From a virus: a stretch of DNA of 40,079 bases. Location of the stretch: positions 1 to 40,079 of the IMG/VR virus record IMGVR_UViG_3300042982_000063; one strand, 5' to 3'. The position numbers were made by a program, and so were the translations under genes. Under the pieces are notes generated by a model, which saw only the letters and a list, made by a program, of their open reading frames with translations, did not search any database and had not been told where the DNA came from. Positions 1 to 8,564 of this stretch are shown here, piece by piece (the stretch's first letter is position 1; each line of letters starts with the position of its first letter).

Positions 1-315
1 ATCCTCGTACCAGAAAACCTCGAAACCATCTGCGGTACAGAAAGGCCCGATAGTTGTCAATTGGGTTTGAGGATCTGTTGGAGCTCCAAAAGGCTGTTGT
101 AAATCAACTGGAAGTGGGTTTGCATCATTAGGGCCGTAATTAAACTCCCACCATGTGCGCTTCTCTTTAAGGCGAAGCTCTTGACCCATTTCCAGTGTGT
201 AATAGTCATTGACATAGCCAAGCATGATCTCATCGGTAAACAGAGGATCAGAAGAATCCATCCGACCAGTTGCTAGTCGCATTATGTTGATGATGTCTCT
301 TGCTGACTTTGTCAT
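1..315 (-). CDS. Head-completion/tail-accessory-like protein, N-terminal part (gene crosses the ends of the window)
   Basis: Leftward ORF starting at ATG 315 and open to base 1 (105 codons), beginning MTKSARDIIN and ending FEVFWYED at the edge. The frame is exactly continuous with codons at 40079-40047 if the molecule is circular, giving a 115-aa protein. It lies between the capsid-proximal genes and the 887-aa tail/stabilisation protein, the place where P22-like phages carry a small head-to-tail accessory protein (gp4-like). No motif confirms that role; the assignment rests on position. It is downstream of the 153-aa gene in the late operon. Confidence 0.75.
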   Translation of the reverse strand, partial: MTKSARDIINIMRLATGRMDSSDPLFTDEIMLGYVNDYYTLEMGQELRLKEKRTWWEFNYGPNDANPLPVDLQQPFGAPTDPQTQLTTIGPFCTADGFEVFWYED

Positions 316-324
316 AATATTCTC

Positions 325-786
325 CTAGCCTTCAAAGCTCATAGGCTGGCAGCTGAATCGAGCACGCTCACCTACTTGTTTGGTTTCGGTTTTCTCAACA
401 TATCGACCACCGCCGGCATCGTTTTGAATCCTGACTTCGCCATAAATAGGTTCAGCCAATCCTGTAAGCCATTTAATTACTGGTAGGCATAAGTCATAAA
501 CACATCCCGGAATCAGCTGACCTGACCAGTCGATATCTTTATTGCGTACACGACATTTCAGAACGTTTTGAGGTTGTTCGAAACGCTGGAATCGTACCTT
601 CATTTTTGGGTAGTAGTCTTCAGTAGGACACTTCACAGGAATCTTGTTCTTGCGAGCCCACTTGTTATAGATAGGGAAATGCTCTAGCTTTGTAGGAAGC
701 TCTTCTTCGGGATTATAGGCAGGTTCAGCGACCGCCATTGCAGCTTCATAAACGCTAGGGTCTTCTTTTTTTGTTTCTTTCTTCAT
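325..786 (-). CDS. Hypothetical late-operon protein (153 aa)
   Basis: Starts at ATG 786, which overlaps the TAA of the upstream 117-aa gene (TAATG), so it is translationally coupled to it. The N-terminal 30 residues are charged (Lys/Glu-rich). The middle contains a basic stretch and the C-terminal half is Cys- and Gly-containing (GGGRYVEKTETK). No family recognised. Its place between capsid decoration-like genes and the head-completion gene suggests a structural or assembly role. Stop is TAG. Confidence 0.7.
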   Translation of the reverse strand: MKKETKKEDPSVYEAAMAVAEPAYNPEEELPTKLEHFPIYNKWARKNKIPVKCPTEDYYPKMKVRFQRFEQPQNVLKCRVRNKDIDWSGQLIPGCVYDLCLPVIKWLTGLAEPIYGEVRIQNDAGGGRYVEKTETKQVGERARFSCQPMSFEG

Positions 787-1139
787 TATGTCTCCATGAC
801 ATTCAAATTCTGGGTGAATAGATCTGGCCCAGTAAGGTTAAATTGACCTAGTCCGTTAGGGATGTAGGCCGTGTAATTGGTTCCATCAATCGGATCACCG
901 TATTGATCAAAGAGTTCAAATGTATTCTCAGTAGTGTTCTCGACGACAAATGCTCTGTTATTGAGTTGCTCCATACCTGTCGCTTCAGCAAGCGGCAACG
1001 CGTAAAACCGCGTTGCTCGCACAACTTGTCCGCGCTGGAGACCGTGATCATCAATAGTCACCACCACCGGCACAGTCTGACTGATCACCGAAGGTGAGGC
1101 TAATTGCGTGATCGCGAATCCCAGCTCGGTGTTAGTCAT
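786..1139 (-). CDS. Small virion protein with a single E1-FCCH-like domain (117 aa)
   Basis: Coupled to the upstream 233-aa gene by a TAATG overlap at 1139. Residues about 28-110 contain the pattern HGLQRGQ-VVRATRF...LNNRAFVV...NTFELFD...FNLTG. This matches the second half of the 233-aa neighbour (GQFVRGTNF...LNNRVFQI...TTFELLE...FNLIG), so the two share a domain by duplication. The pattern resembles the beta-barrel 'ubiquitin-activating enzyme E1 FCCH' fold often annotated in phage structural proteins. Probably a capsid decoration or tail-junction protein. The exact role is inferred. Confidence 0.75.
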   Translation of the reverse strand: MTNTELGFAITQLASPSVISQTVPVVVTIDDHGLQRGQVVRATRFYALPLAEATGMEQLNNRAFVVENTTENTFELFDQYGDPIDGTNYTAYIPNGLGQFNLTGPDLFTQNLNVMET

Positions 1140-1840
1140 TAGGCCACGTCTCCGAGGTTAGTGACTTGGTTTGCCTTCATCGCTCTGATAAAGATGATGT
1201 CGTTATCATCCCCCATAATCGCTGTTCCCAATGTGTATCGGTAAACCGGTGCAGGGTTGACAGTTCCAAGCGATTGACCAATCAGGTTGAATCTTGCAAC
1301 GCCGTTATTGACGAATGCTGTCTCTCCTGTAAGGTCTGCCTTGACAGTTGTATAAGGCTCTAGCAACTCAAAAGTTGTGCTAGTAACAGCTCCGATTTGG
1401 AAGACTCTGTTATTCAATCCATAACACCCTGTAGCATCTGCAACAGGTGTAGCGCGGAAGTTTGTGCCTCGAACGAACTGACCTTCGGTGAAGGTATTCG
1501 CAGCTACCGTGACCACAGAAGTAGTCAGGTTGATCGCAGTAGGAACCACGTTGGTAGCGGAGAATCCAGAACCGTCTGAAAGTTCCGTTACACCGTTTGT
1601 GGTCTCTAAAGTTGAAGTTAGAGTTGTTGTTCCTCTGGCTACAATTAGAGCTCCCCCGATAGGGTCTGTCATATCTGGGAACCAGATACCCTGAACGTTT
1701 TTATCGTTAGTCGCGTACTTAGTGTTATTCCACCATTCGATGCAATCTGCCTCGAAAGGGATGGTAATATTGTAAGCAGCGGCTGCTGATTGAAGTTTGA
1801 AGATCGCGATATTGGCGTCTTCGAAATTAGTTACGGCCAT
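1139..1840 (-). CDS. Capsid-proximal structural protein with FCCH-like domain (233 aa)
   Basis: Directly downstream of the major capsid gene (13-bp gap, AGGAGG-type RBS). Residues 1-100 are rich in Ala/Thr/Asn with no recognised fold. Residues about 110-195 contain the FCCH-like domain shared with the downstream 117-aa protein and, more distantly, with two segments of the 887-aa tail protein. The C-terminus (AIMGDDNDIIFIRAMKANQV) may be an assembly tail. A decoration or head-fibre role is inferred from position and composition. Stop is TAA. Confidence 0.75.
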   Translation of the reverse strand: MAVTNFEDANIAIFKLQSAAAAYNITIPFEADCIEWWNNTKYATNDKNVQGIWFPDMTDPIGGALIVARGTTTLTSTLETTNGVTELSDGSGFSATNVVPTAINLTTSVVTVAANTFTEGQFVRGTNFRATPVADATGCYGLNNRVFQIGAVTSTTFELLEPYTTVKADLTGETAFVNNGVARFNLIGQSLGTVNPAPVYRYTLGTAIMGDDNDIIFIRAMKANQVTNLGDVA

Positions 1841-1853
1841 ATTAGTCTCCTCC

Positions 1854-2795
1854 TTATGGTCTTGTTGAAAGTAGGTTAATTACCCAGCTATCATCGAGGA
1901 TTGTGCATCCAAGACGACCCTTCCAACCCATAGTGGATCTCTGGTTCAATGGGTCTTGACCAGCACCTAGAGGCTTTATGATCATCTCCATCGACTGATC
2001 GTCGATAGCGATAGTTCCATAGCCGTTTGCAGCGAATACTAAGTTCGAGTACACAGCAGGGTTTGCAGTGGACTTATAAGCCTCAGTAGTCATGACGACG
2101 CGAATTTCATCGCAAGCGCCAAGTTCGGCTTCAAGAACTGATTGCTGTCTAGGGTATGCGGCAGTAGGCACGAAATTGCTTAACTGCTTAACGTTGGTAC
2201 GCAGATCTGTTGAAACTACCATCCAGAAGGCCTGCCAAACTGGGGCTGTACCCTCCATGTTGCGTCCTTCGATATTTGGAGCCATCCTACGACCGTTGTT
2301 ACCCAACAGGTAGTCTGTTGCCAATTCCATATCTGGAACTGTCAATTCTGTTATCGCATTCCCGTTCTGGCCGTTAAGGCAAGAAATCTGGCTCGCTGTT
2401 GCGACCAACATATTACGAATTATTTTATCGTAAGTGGACGCTTGGTTCTGCGCTAACATGTCCGCGACTTCATTAGCGGTTTGATCCTGCACAGTGATAA
2501 TGACGTCGTCGGTTAGCTCTACGACCTTTCCATATTGGGAAACGACCGCTGTAACGTCGAACTTATTAACCTGTTCAGGATTCGGGGTAACGCCTTCTGA
2601 TAACGGTGTAAGCGCATCAGCAAGGTTTTCAAAGCGTCTAAAGATCGCTTGTTTGGAGTTCTTTTGAGGGATGCGTCTTTGTTGAGAGAAGTAGCCGTAC
2701 ACAAAGTAAGGCTGATGTCTATCAAGCAAAACGTTATCAAAATAAATTTGAACTTCCGGATCCACTTGCGTGGTTGTGGTCATTCCGTTTGCCAT
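1854..2795 (-). CDS. Major capsid protein, N4-gp56 family
   Basis: 313 aa, the size expected of this family. Features seen: an N-terminal segment with QVDPEVQIYFDNVLLDRHQPYFVY, then SQQRRIPQKNSKQAIFRRFENL, and GYGTIAIDDQSMEMIIKPLG near the C-terminus, ending in SWVINLLSTRP. The ordered QRRIP / FRRFENL / EGVTP blocks are typical of N4-gp56-like HK97-fold capsid proteins. It lies downstream of a Glu-rich scaffold-like gene and upstream of small decoration-like genes, as expected for a capsid cassette. Start ATG 2795 has an AAGGAAG-type RBS just upstream. Confidence 0.92.
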   Translation of the reverse strand: MANGMTTTTQVDPEVQIYFDNVLLDRHQPYFVYGYFSQQRRIPQKNSKQAIFRRFENLADALTPLSEGVTPNPEQVNKFDVTAVVSQYGKVVELTDDVIITVQDQTANEVADMLAQNQASTYDKIIRNMLVATASQISCLNGQNGNAITELTVPDMELATDYLLGNNGRRMAPNIEGRNMEGTAPVWQAFWMVVSTDLRTNVKQLSNFVPTAAYPRQQSVLEAELGACDEIRVVMTTEAYKSTANPAVYSNLVFAANGYGTIAIDDQSMEMIIKPLGAGQDPLNQRSTMGWKGRLGCTILDDSWVINLLSTRP

Positions 2796-2811
2796 TTAGG
2801 GCTTCCTTTTT

Positions 2812-3480
2812 TTAGCCCCCAGCTAGCATTTTCCTCCGATACTCTCTGAACTCCGGTTTCCCCTGTATTGACTTTAGGTAGTCCATATTGCTACCATTAG
2901 CTGCCTTAGCGATCGTTGCGGGATTACCCGGTTTTTGGGCATTCTCCACGATCTTCTTCGCTTCATCCTTCGGTCTCGCAAACTTGCTGGATGGAGCGAC
3001 TTTTTCTTCTTTCGGCATATAATCCTGTACAATCTCGTATGCTCTAGCATACCGGTTAGGAGCAGATTCTATCGTTTGTGCTAACCAAGGTTTTCGTTTA
3101 ATTATCTGTTCTAAATGTGTGTTAATAAGCTCTACCGCCTCAGGCTTTGAATCGCAGAAAGCTTCTTCGAGCATTTCGCGCTTTTGAGCGAAGGTGACTT
3201 TTGCAAGTCTGGACTTCATCTCTGCCTTCGTGATGAACTCATCTTCATCATCGTCTTCTTCTTCGACCTTCTCTGGAGCTTTAGACTTTGTCATCAGTTC
3301 CTGTAAGGCACGATTCTGAGCTTCTAATTCTTGACGCTTTCGGCGTTCAGCCTCTAAAGCCTCTAATGGAACAGTCCGTTGAGGTTCAGCACGAACCTGC
3401 GTTTCTTGATCCTCAGAAGCATCAACTTCAGTAGCCTCGGAGACAGGCTCTTGTTGTGCGTCTTCTTGTTCTTCTGTCAT
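2812..3480 (-). CDS. Putative scaffolding protein (222 aa)
   Basis: Very acidic N-terminal 30 residues (Glu/Asp/Gln-rich), followed by a predicted coiled coil (about residues 40-70, EALEAERRKRQELEAQNRALQ). An acidic run (EEEDDDEDE, about 75-85), a helical middle and a basic C-terminus (FREYRRKMLAGG) follow. This charge layout and the position immediately before the capsid gene are typical of podovirus/siphovirus scaffolds, which use a basic C-terminal helix to bind capsid protein. No protease motif seen. Function is inferred from architecture and order. Confidence 0.8.
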   Translation of the reverse strand: MTEEQEDAQQEPVSEATEVDASEDQETQVRAEPQRTVPLEALEAERRKRQELEAQNRALQELMTKSKAPEKVEEEDDDEDEFITKAEMKSRLAKVTFAQKREMLEEAFCDSKPEAVELINTHLEQIIKRKPWLAQTIESAPNRYARAYEIVQDYMPKEEKVAPSSKFARPKDEAKKIVENAQKPGNPATIAKAANGSNMDYLKSIQGKPEFREYRRKMLAGG

Positions 3481-3532
3481 TTCTCACCCGTTTGTTCGCC
3501 CGCAAGGCGGCGGCCCTCTATCTAGTGGCGAC

Positions 3533-3898
3533 CTAGACCTTTACGCCCTTCGCCCGTTTTGCCGGCGACACATTGATCGTTTTATTCAACGTAGGAAGTC
3601 TCATGCTTCCATCAGGGTGAGTCACCCACAACAGGGTCTTCACACCACGTCGATTATCGACCTCATATAAAAAGGCATTCTTCACTACTGGCGGCTTCAC
3701 GTCAGAAGCCTGAAGGAAGGTTCTGCCTACTTGTCCCCCGAGTTCTTCCGGGAACTTGACTTTCCCTAAAATCCAGTAAACATCCTTAGACGAGTTAGCG
3801 CTCAATATCTTCTCCATCTCGGAGTTGTAGTGGTTCTCTAAACCTTGACGCGCATCTCGATGTGCTTTTACTTGGTCTTCTTTAGGGAGTATTAGCAT
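3533..3898 (-). CDS. Hypothetical late protein (121 aa)
   Basis: Starts at ATG 3898 and overlaps the end of the 81-aa gene by 7 bp. The sequence begins MLILPKEDQVKAHRDARQGLENHYN and carries a middle block EELGGQVGRTFLQASDVKPPVV. No known family recognised. It sits between portal and scaffold genes, so a head-assembly role is likely but unproven. Stop is TAG. Between it and the scaffold gene (3481-3532) there is only a short GC-rich spacer. Confidence 0.7.
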   Translation of the reverse strand: MLILPKEDQVKAHRDARQGLENHYNSEMEKILSANSSKDVYWILGKVKFPEELGGQVGRTFLQASDVKPPVVKNAFLYEVDNRRGVKTLLWVTHPDGSMRLPTLNKTINVSPAKRAKGVKV

Positions 3899-4137
3899 CC
3901 TGCTTGACCTCTAAGGTTCTCATTCATTGCCTGAGATTTCTTGAGGCTCATAACCTTGCCGCGATCTGAGTTGTATCCATAACCCATATCACCCTCGATG
4001 GATGAACCTTTCCTAGGAACGCTCTTCGGGTTGCTCTTGTGCGAATATTCGCCAATAGCTGCTGAGCCCGCAGATCCCTTAGGAGGGGTATATCCATTAC
4101 TGTAGCCGGTCATATTTGCCATTTTCTGTTTAGCCAT
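3892..4137 (-). CDS. Small basic Gly/Ser/Lys-rich protein (81 aa)
   Basis: Starts at ATG 4137, overlapping the portal gene's 3' end by 8 bp. Composition is low-complexity: Gly, Ser, Asn, Lys and Tyr (TGYSNGYTPPKGSAGSAAIGEYSHKSNPKS). Similar short, basic, disordered proteins are common between portal and scaffold in podoviruses. It may be a minor virion or DNA-binding protein. No motif supports a specific role. Confidence 0.65.
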   Translation of the reverse strand: MAKQKMANMTGYSNGYTPPKGSAGSAAIGEYSHKSNPKSVPRKGSSIEGDMGYGYNSDRGKVMSLKKSQAMNENLRGQAGC

Positions 4138-6169
4138 TCGGCTTTCCTCCTGTTAATGATTCCCCCAACTTTTTGTCTTGTTGGAGGGTTTCTGTAATTT
4201 GATCGTCGTTATTCACCTGAGTCTCATGCGCAAAGCGCATAACCTCTAAGAAGTGAGCGCGATCAAGATCCTCGATTTCAGCGAAGGTTTTCGCGTTATC
4301 GAGTAAGGCTTTAGCCTTATTCTGTTCGCCTTCGCTAATACGCTCGCGAGCAAGCCCGATATCAGCGATGACCCTAGCTCTACGCTCTTGCGCCAGAGCC
4401 AAGTTGTTGTCGATTTGAGACATCTCAAGCTGAGCCTGACGGTTCGCAGTTTCCATCTCCATTTCAGAGGCTTGCTGTTGAGCTTGTGCGATTTCAGCCA
4501 TCTTCTGACGCAGACGGATCTTGCCTTGAAGAGGTGCAGCATCCACGATCTCGTCATCAGGTATGGCGATACCGATTTCTCTAAGCTGCAAGAGTTGATA
4601 GTAGTAAGCAGCTTTCTGAGTCTGAGTTAGGATTGCTTGTTTGATTACTGAGTCATATTGACCGAATTCACCGCTGAAGAATTCTGGCGTAGGATCACGC
4701 TTGGTTATACGCCAGACCTTCCCCGGTGTGAAATTTATTTGAATAGCTTTGAGGACTATCTGTCCGAGCCATTTTAGAGTTTGTTCCAAGTTATCATAGA
4801 GGCCGCGATTACCTTTAAGTCCGTTACTAGCACGTACCTCCGCGAGCCTTCCAGAAACTTGACTGTCGCCAGTAGACGATATTCCGAGAAGTTCCTCTGA
4901 GCCACCAGGGATCTCCATAATGTTTTTGTCGATGATGTCTTGGTACTGGAGGTATCCGGGAGGCACTTGTGGGGCGTTGATTTCTCTAATATCTGCGTTG
5001 ACGTCGAATCCATCATTAAGTACCACGTTCCTAGATTGTCCAGATTGTAAAAGCATCGTAGGATCAACCACGGCGCCGTTCTTAGAGATCCAGCCCGTAT
5101 TGATTACGGATTCCATTAAATCTATTATTTGAGAATGGCGCCTATTGTACTGACGCTGAGCATCATAGATGGATCTGACTAAGCCTTGTATCTTGAGCTC
5201 TATCGTGTCCAGAAGGGGCTCAAAATATCCTATGATTGCGACAAAAGGAAATACATCAAGGCCGGTAGGGTCAGGACCACTATACAGAAGACGCCCACCA
5301 ACGATGATGTTGAGTTCGACAGTCCGTTTGTATGAGTTGATGATTTGGATATTTTCGTTTTGTGCGATTGCTTCGCGGATTTTTTCTTCTTCTTCTTTTG
5401 TGCCATTCCATTCCTGCGTAACGCCTGTATCTAGGTCTACCAGATACTTCTGAGGCTTGTTTACCCTCACCCAATATTGGTCATAAGTGAGGAGGTTTTT
5501 AGCTATATAAGTTGAATTATATTGACGGTATATCCCTAGGTATTGATATTTGTTGTCACGGATGCCTGTTGGGATGTTGTCGATGACTGATGGGTCAATC
5601 CATGGCAGCATAGACTTAACCTGCTCCCTGCTGAGCAGGTCGCGCGTTGAAGCTTGGTCGCAATCGGATAAGTCCCTTTTTGTAAAATAGGGATCCAGCA
5701 TGAGTGCGTTGAAGGGCTTCCAGTAGAACTTGATGTCGCCGTTGACTTTATCTTTTGAATAGTCGATGTAGATACCGACGATTGCCAAACCTGTTTTGAG
5801 ACAATGCTCAAACGCTTCGGATATGACATGATGTGCATCGCCTTTATCATAGACATACAGCATAACGTCAGAGAGCAAATCAGCTGTATCTTCATCAGAG
5901 TCTTCGACTGGAGCACACACTGTGCTAAGACGGTTTTCACGTTCATACCCACTATACAGATTGACTACTCGCCTAACTTTGTTAAGCTGAAGTACCATTC
6001 TCTTTTGCTGCTCAAGCGAAGTTTTTTCTACCTGCGTCCATTGATCGCCGGCGTACATTCGCAAGTCTCTATATGCAGCAGCATAGTACACACCCCACGT
6101 GCGATACGCGTCATAGAAGAACTGGTTAAACTTATAAACTCTATCGTTAGGCTGGGGAGTATACGTCAT
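4130..6169 (-). CDS. Portal protein, P22-like
   Basis: 679 aa, close to P22-type portals (about 700 aa). The N-terminal third carries YKFNQFFYDAYRTWGVYYAAAYRDLRMYAGDQW and LNKVRRVVNLYSGYERENR, typical of this family. The centre has the DPYFTKRDLSDC and YDAQRQYNRRHSQIIDLMESV blocks. The C-terminal 120 residues form a Gln/Glu/Ala-rich coiled-coil barrel region (MAEIAQAQQQASEMEMETANRQ), ending in a charged tail. It forms the ring through which DNA enters the capsid. It lies downstream of the terminase. The gap 6170-6259 contains a 14-bp palindromic operator-like site. Confidence 0.9.
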   Translation of the reverse strand: MTYTPQPNDRVYKFNQFFYDAYRTWGVYYAAAYRDLRMYAGDQWTQVEKTSLEQQKRMVLQLNKVRRVVNLYSGYERENRLSTVCAPVEDSDEDTADLLSDVMLYVYDKGDAHHVISEAFEHCLKTGLAIVGIYIDYSKDKVNGDIKFYWKPFNALMLDPYFTKRDLSDCDQASTRDLLSREQVKSMLPWIDPSVIDNIPTGIRDNKYQYLGIYRQYNSTYIAKNLLTYDQYWVRVNKPQKYLVDLDTGVTQEWNGTKEEEEKIREAIAQNENIQIINSYKRTVELNIIVGGRLLYSGPDPTGLDVFPFVAIIGYFEPLLDTIELKIQGLVRSIYDAQRQYNRRHSQIIDLMESVINTGWISKNGAVVDPTMLLQSGQSRNVVLNDGFDVNADIREINAPQVPPGYLQYQDIIDKNIMEIPGGSEELLGISSTGDSQVSGRLAEVRASNGLKGNRGLYDNLEQTLKWLGQIVLKAIQINFTPGKVWRITKRDPTPEFFSGEFGQYDSVIKQAILTQTQKAAYYYQLLQLREIGIAIPDDEIVDAAPLQGKIRLRQKMAEIAQAQQQASEMEMETANRQAQLEMSQIDNNLALAQERRARVIADIGLARERISEGEQNKAKALLDNAKTFAEIEDLDRAHFLEVMRFAHETQVNNDDQITETLQQDKKLGESLTGGKPNG

Positions 6170-6210
6170 GCGTCCACTGGATGAACGTTATAAGCACCAA
6201 CAGGAATTTC

Positions 6211-6224
6211 ACTGGAATTCCAGT
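6211..6224. promoter_or_regulatory. Operator-like palindrome ACTGGAATTCCAGT
   Basis: Perfect 14-bp palindrome in the 90-bp gap between the terminase-side genes and the portal gene, with a related half-copy just to the left (AACAGGAATTTCAC, about 6200-6213). Variants occur at 8490, 8571, 15617, 17371 and 25301, all in intergenic promoter regions. It is probably the binding site of a phage or host regulator; the protein is unknown. Confidence 0.55.
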
Positions 6225-6259
6225 TCTTGCTCTTCTCCCTTATTATCTAAAATTTCAGT

Positions 6260-6502
6260 TTAAATGTCGAATTCACCACACCACATAGTTTCTTCTACAA
6301 CGGGGAAGCCATGCTCTTCTGCCGGAACAAGCTTCGGAGGAAACCGGCGACACTCTCCATAGTCAGACACCATGAGATCGTCATCCACATCATCATCGTA
6401 TTCATATACGTACGGGCAGAAGTGCCTACAGTTTTTACATGCTCTTTCAGGTTTGTTGTTAGGTTTAACATCTTCAGGCCACTCCTCGATTGTTGCTGCC
6501 AT
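6260..6502 (-). CDS. Small Cys-containing putative zinc-binding protein (80 aa)
   Basis: Contains CKNCRHFC, then ECRRFPP, and at the C-terminus FPVVEETMWCGEF. The CxxC...CRRxPP...WCGEF pattern is a common phage small-protein signature that probably binds one metal ion. An acidic run (YEYDDDVDDD) lies in the middle. It is located between terminase and portal with its ATG directly after the terminase stop. Function unknown. Confidence 0.75.
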   Translation of the reverse strand: MAATIEEWPEDVKPNNKPERACKNCRHFCPYVYEYDDDVDDDLMVSDYGECRRFPPKLVPAEEHGFPVVEETMWCGEFDI

Positions 6503-7993
6503 TTACACACTCCTTCTTAGTTTACGCCACTCTTCTGCGGAAAGGCCGCGCCCTATCTGCATACGGTCGATTGCTTGCACTCCATAGATCAAAGCTTTAG
6601 CGCCGTGAGATGCCCAGTCATGCAAGCTCTTTTCTCGATAGCATCCTAGCTTCTCGTTCCATTCCTTCTTGAATGCGTCGATAGCTTTTAAGCCTTTATC
6701 GCACTTGGATTGGTCGAACCAGAATCTAGGGAAAGCGTTTCGAACCGACTCAATACCGAACATTTCGTTCGGGTCGAGGGGTACGATTTCGACCTTAAGC
6801 CCAAGCCCTCTAGCCACATCCGCATAAGACTTTCCAGTAGCTTGGGATCTGGATGCAGCGTCGTGAGGCATGAAGTGTTTCTCGAAGACATAAGGTAACC
6901 TCTTTATCCAGTTAACGTAATGAGGAAGGGACTCATCGCTGTTCTCGTAGTAGTTCAAGAAGTGAATCTCCTTACCAACAAGCTGCCATACCCATATTGC
7001 GGTGCTATCCCCAATACCGATATCCCAGCTGCTAAACGTGAGAGCGTGTTCGTCATAAGGCAAGCTGCATATTCTGCGTTCGGCTCTAGCCTTCGCCATC
7101 TGTTGACCCCAATATAGGCCTTCATTAGCACTCAAGAACGATTCTTCAGGGGTTGTAGGGTATTCTCTTGTCATCCATTCACCTTGTGTTTCTGCCTTCT
7201 TGACGTACCAAGCTTTTTGCTCAGGTGTGAAGACGTGATTTATTTCGCTTTGGACTTTCTCGAAATACTCTTCCTGCTCTTTGGTGATGACAACTCCCTT
7301 GGGATCCAGTGTATATTCAGGATGTTTCCACCAGCTAAAAAACCAGAACTTCCAGTCGAGTTTACCAAGTTCTTGTCCGGATTCTTGTTGATCCATCGCC
7401 TTCTTACACATAGTGTAGAATGCGCCTCCCCTACCTCTTGCAGTCGATTCAATGCAACAGAATTGACCCGCTTGGATCGTGTTGAGAGCGCCAGATATAA
7501 TTTCATTAGCTTTACGCGGATTCTCCACACAGATTTTAGCAAACTCGGTGACATGTAAAAGTTGTAATGTTCCTGAGCGCAAGCTTGTGCCCACCCGAAA
7601 TACTGACCCATTCTCGAATCGCAATTCATTTACGTTGTCCCTCTTTGCAGGCGCCATTTGTTTAAGCCAATCAGGCAGACAGTCATATGCAAACTTAACC
7701 TTATCAACAAAAATTTCTTTTGCATTAGGCTTATTATCTGCTATGATCGCGGCATTGATATTGTGATTAAATAGGCAAGTGTCAAGAAAAAGTAAGGCGT
7801 GAAATGTCGTCACGCCTAACTGTCGGGCCTTTAATATAATATTAAGATAATGAGGCTTCATAAGCTCTAACTGTGCCCAGTTAGGTTTGAACAACACTTT
7901 ATTGCCTGATTTATCCTTTATGTAATAAAGGTTAGACAGGCGCCAAAGTTTGTTCGATAGTAGTTCTACCGCTCTGCTTTCCTCAAAATCCAT
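6503..7993 (-). CDS. Terminase large subunit
   Basis: 496 aa. The N-terminal ATPase domain has a variant Walker A in IILKARQLGVTTFHA and a Walker B-like region ending LLHVTEFAKI (the Glu is the catalytic carboxylate). ESTARGRGGAFY follows as the coupling region. The C-terminal nuclease domain starts at about residue 315 with FSSWDIGIGDSTAIWVWQ (metal-binding Asp) and continues to HDWASHGAKALIYG near the end. It powers DNA packaging through the portal encoded next. No adjacent HTH-type small subunit is visible. The 144-aa HTH protein at 15.0-15.5 kb is a candidate. Confidence 0.93.
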   Translation of the reverse strand: MDFEESRAVELLSNKLWRLSNLYYIKDKSGNKVLFKPNWAQLELMKPHYLNIILKARQLGVTTFHALLFLDTCLFNHNINAAIIADNKPNAKEIFVDKVKFAYDCLPDWLKQMAPAKRDNVNELRFENGSVFRVGTSLRSGTLQLLHVTEFAKICVENPRKANEIISGALNTIQAGQFCCIESTARGRGGAFYTMCKKAMDQQESGQELGKLDWKFWFFSWWKHPEYTLDPKGVVITKEQEEYFEKVQSEINHVFTPEQKAWYVKKAETQGEWMTREYPTTPEESFLSANEGLYWGQQMAKARAERRICSLPYDEHALTFSSWDIGIGDSTAIWVWQLVGKEIHFLNYYENSDESLPHYVNWIKRLPYVFEKHFMPHDAASRSQATGKSYADVARGLGLKVEIVPLDPNEMFGIESVRNAFPRFWFDQSKCDKGLKAIDAFKKEWNEKLGCYREKSLHDWASHGAKALIYGVQAIDRMQIGRGLSAEEWRKLRRSV

Positions 7994-7994
7994 T

Positions 7995-8222
7995 CTATTC
8001 CTTTCTATTTGCTACAGGAAAGTCTGGGGGGAAATACTCCCCTTTGACTTTGACCCATTCAAGGCTTCGCTTCTGAACTTTTCTAACGGGCAGATCGGCA
8101 CAATCTTGACACAATCTTATTCCCCCAAGCACATGCTCGAAGACCTCTAAATCATCTTTTATTCCACAATTCTCACAACTAGGCTTGCTCCGGGCCTTTA
8201 TCTGTTCCTTCGCTTTCCCCAT
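7995..8222 (-). CDS. Small zinc-finger protein (75 aa)
   Basis: Contains CENCGIKDDLEVFEHVLGGIRLCQDCADLPVRK, a CxxC...CxxC treble-clef-like zinc ribbon. It is short and basic, with no HNH catalytic His pair seen, so it is not a complete HNH nuclease. The start at ATG 8222 overlaps the end of the upstream 84-aa gene. It lies directly before the terminase large subunit, where HNH or small terminase genes often sit, so a packaging accessory role is possible but unproven. Confidence 0.75.
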   Translation of the reverse strand: MGKAKEQIKARSKPSCENCGIKDDLEVFEHVLGGIRLCQDCADLPVRKVQKRSLEWVKVKGEYFPPDFPVANRKE

Positions 8223-8433
8223 TATTCTCCTTAGGCAGTTCCTTTCGATTGCTTAAAATCTCAAAGGCGGTTATGTCTTCGACCGAAATGAAGATGTCAT
8301 TAACGTGGTCGTTCATCTTAAGAAACTTAGGATGCGCAACCAATTCATCTAACGTAGCATCATCACAATACATTCCAATTAGTTGACCGTTACCCAGAAC
8401 GATCTTCAACATGTGATCTTTTTGATTCGTCAT
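8179..8433 (-). CDS. First gene of the late operon, unknown function (84 aa)
   Basis: Starts at ATG 8433 behind a strong RBS (AGGAGAGTA). The body (LKIVLGNGQLIGMYCDDATLDELVAHPKFL...ISVEDITAFEIL) looks like a small alpha/beta domain. The last 20 residues are hydrophilic and disordered. It overlaps the zinc-finger gene. No family recognised. Being first after the leftward promoter at about 8.53 kb, it marks the start of late transcription. Confidence 0.7.
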   Translation of the reverse strand: MTNQKDHMLKIVLGNGQLIGMYCDDATLDELVAHPKFLKMNDHVNDIFISVEDITAFEILSNRKELPKENNGESEGTDKGPEQA

Positions 8434-8489
8434 TACTCTCCTATAAATATTCTATTCATTTTGGGCTTAGCACAACCACCCGATTGTTA

Positions 8490-8503
8490 ACAGGAAATCC
8501 AGT
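8490..8503. promoter_or_regulatory. Operator-like variant ACAGGAAATCCAGT
   Basis: Two mismatches from the 14-bp palindrome at 6211. It lies just downstream of the proposed leftward late promoter, inside a larger inverted arrangement ACAGGA...TCCTGT (8490 to about 8516). Position suggests repression of late transcription. Confidence 0.4.
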
Positions 8504-8522
8504 TGATCATCCTGTAACTCAA

Positions 8523-8552
8523 GATATAGAAAATCCAATTAATTTACGACAA
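8523..8552 (-). promoter_or_regulatory. Leftward promoter of the late operon
   Basis: On the minus strand TTGTCG is followed after 18 bp by TATATC. The same arrangement (TTGACG, 18 bp, TATATC) occurs before the leftward early cluster at about 13.0 kb, which supports both. It is the only good candidate between the divergent 8433 and 8626 genes that could drive the structural operon. Confidence 0.45.
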
Positions 8553-8564
8553 GACATATTTTTC

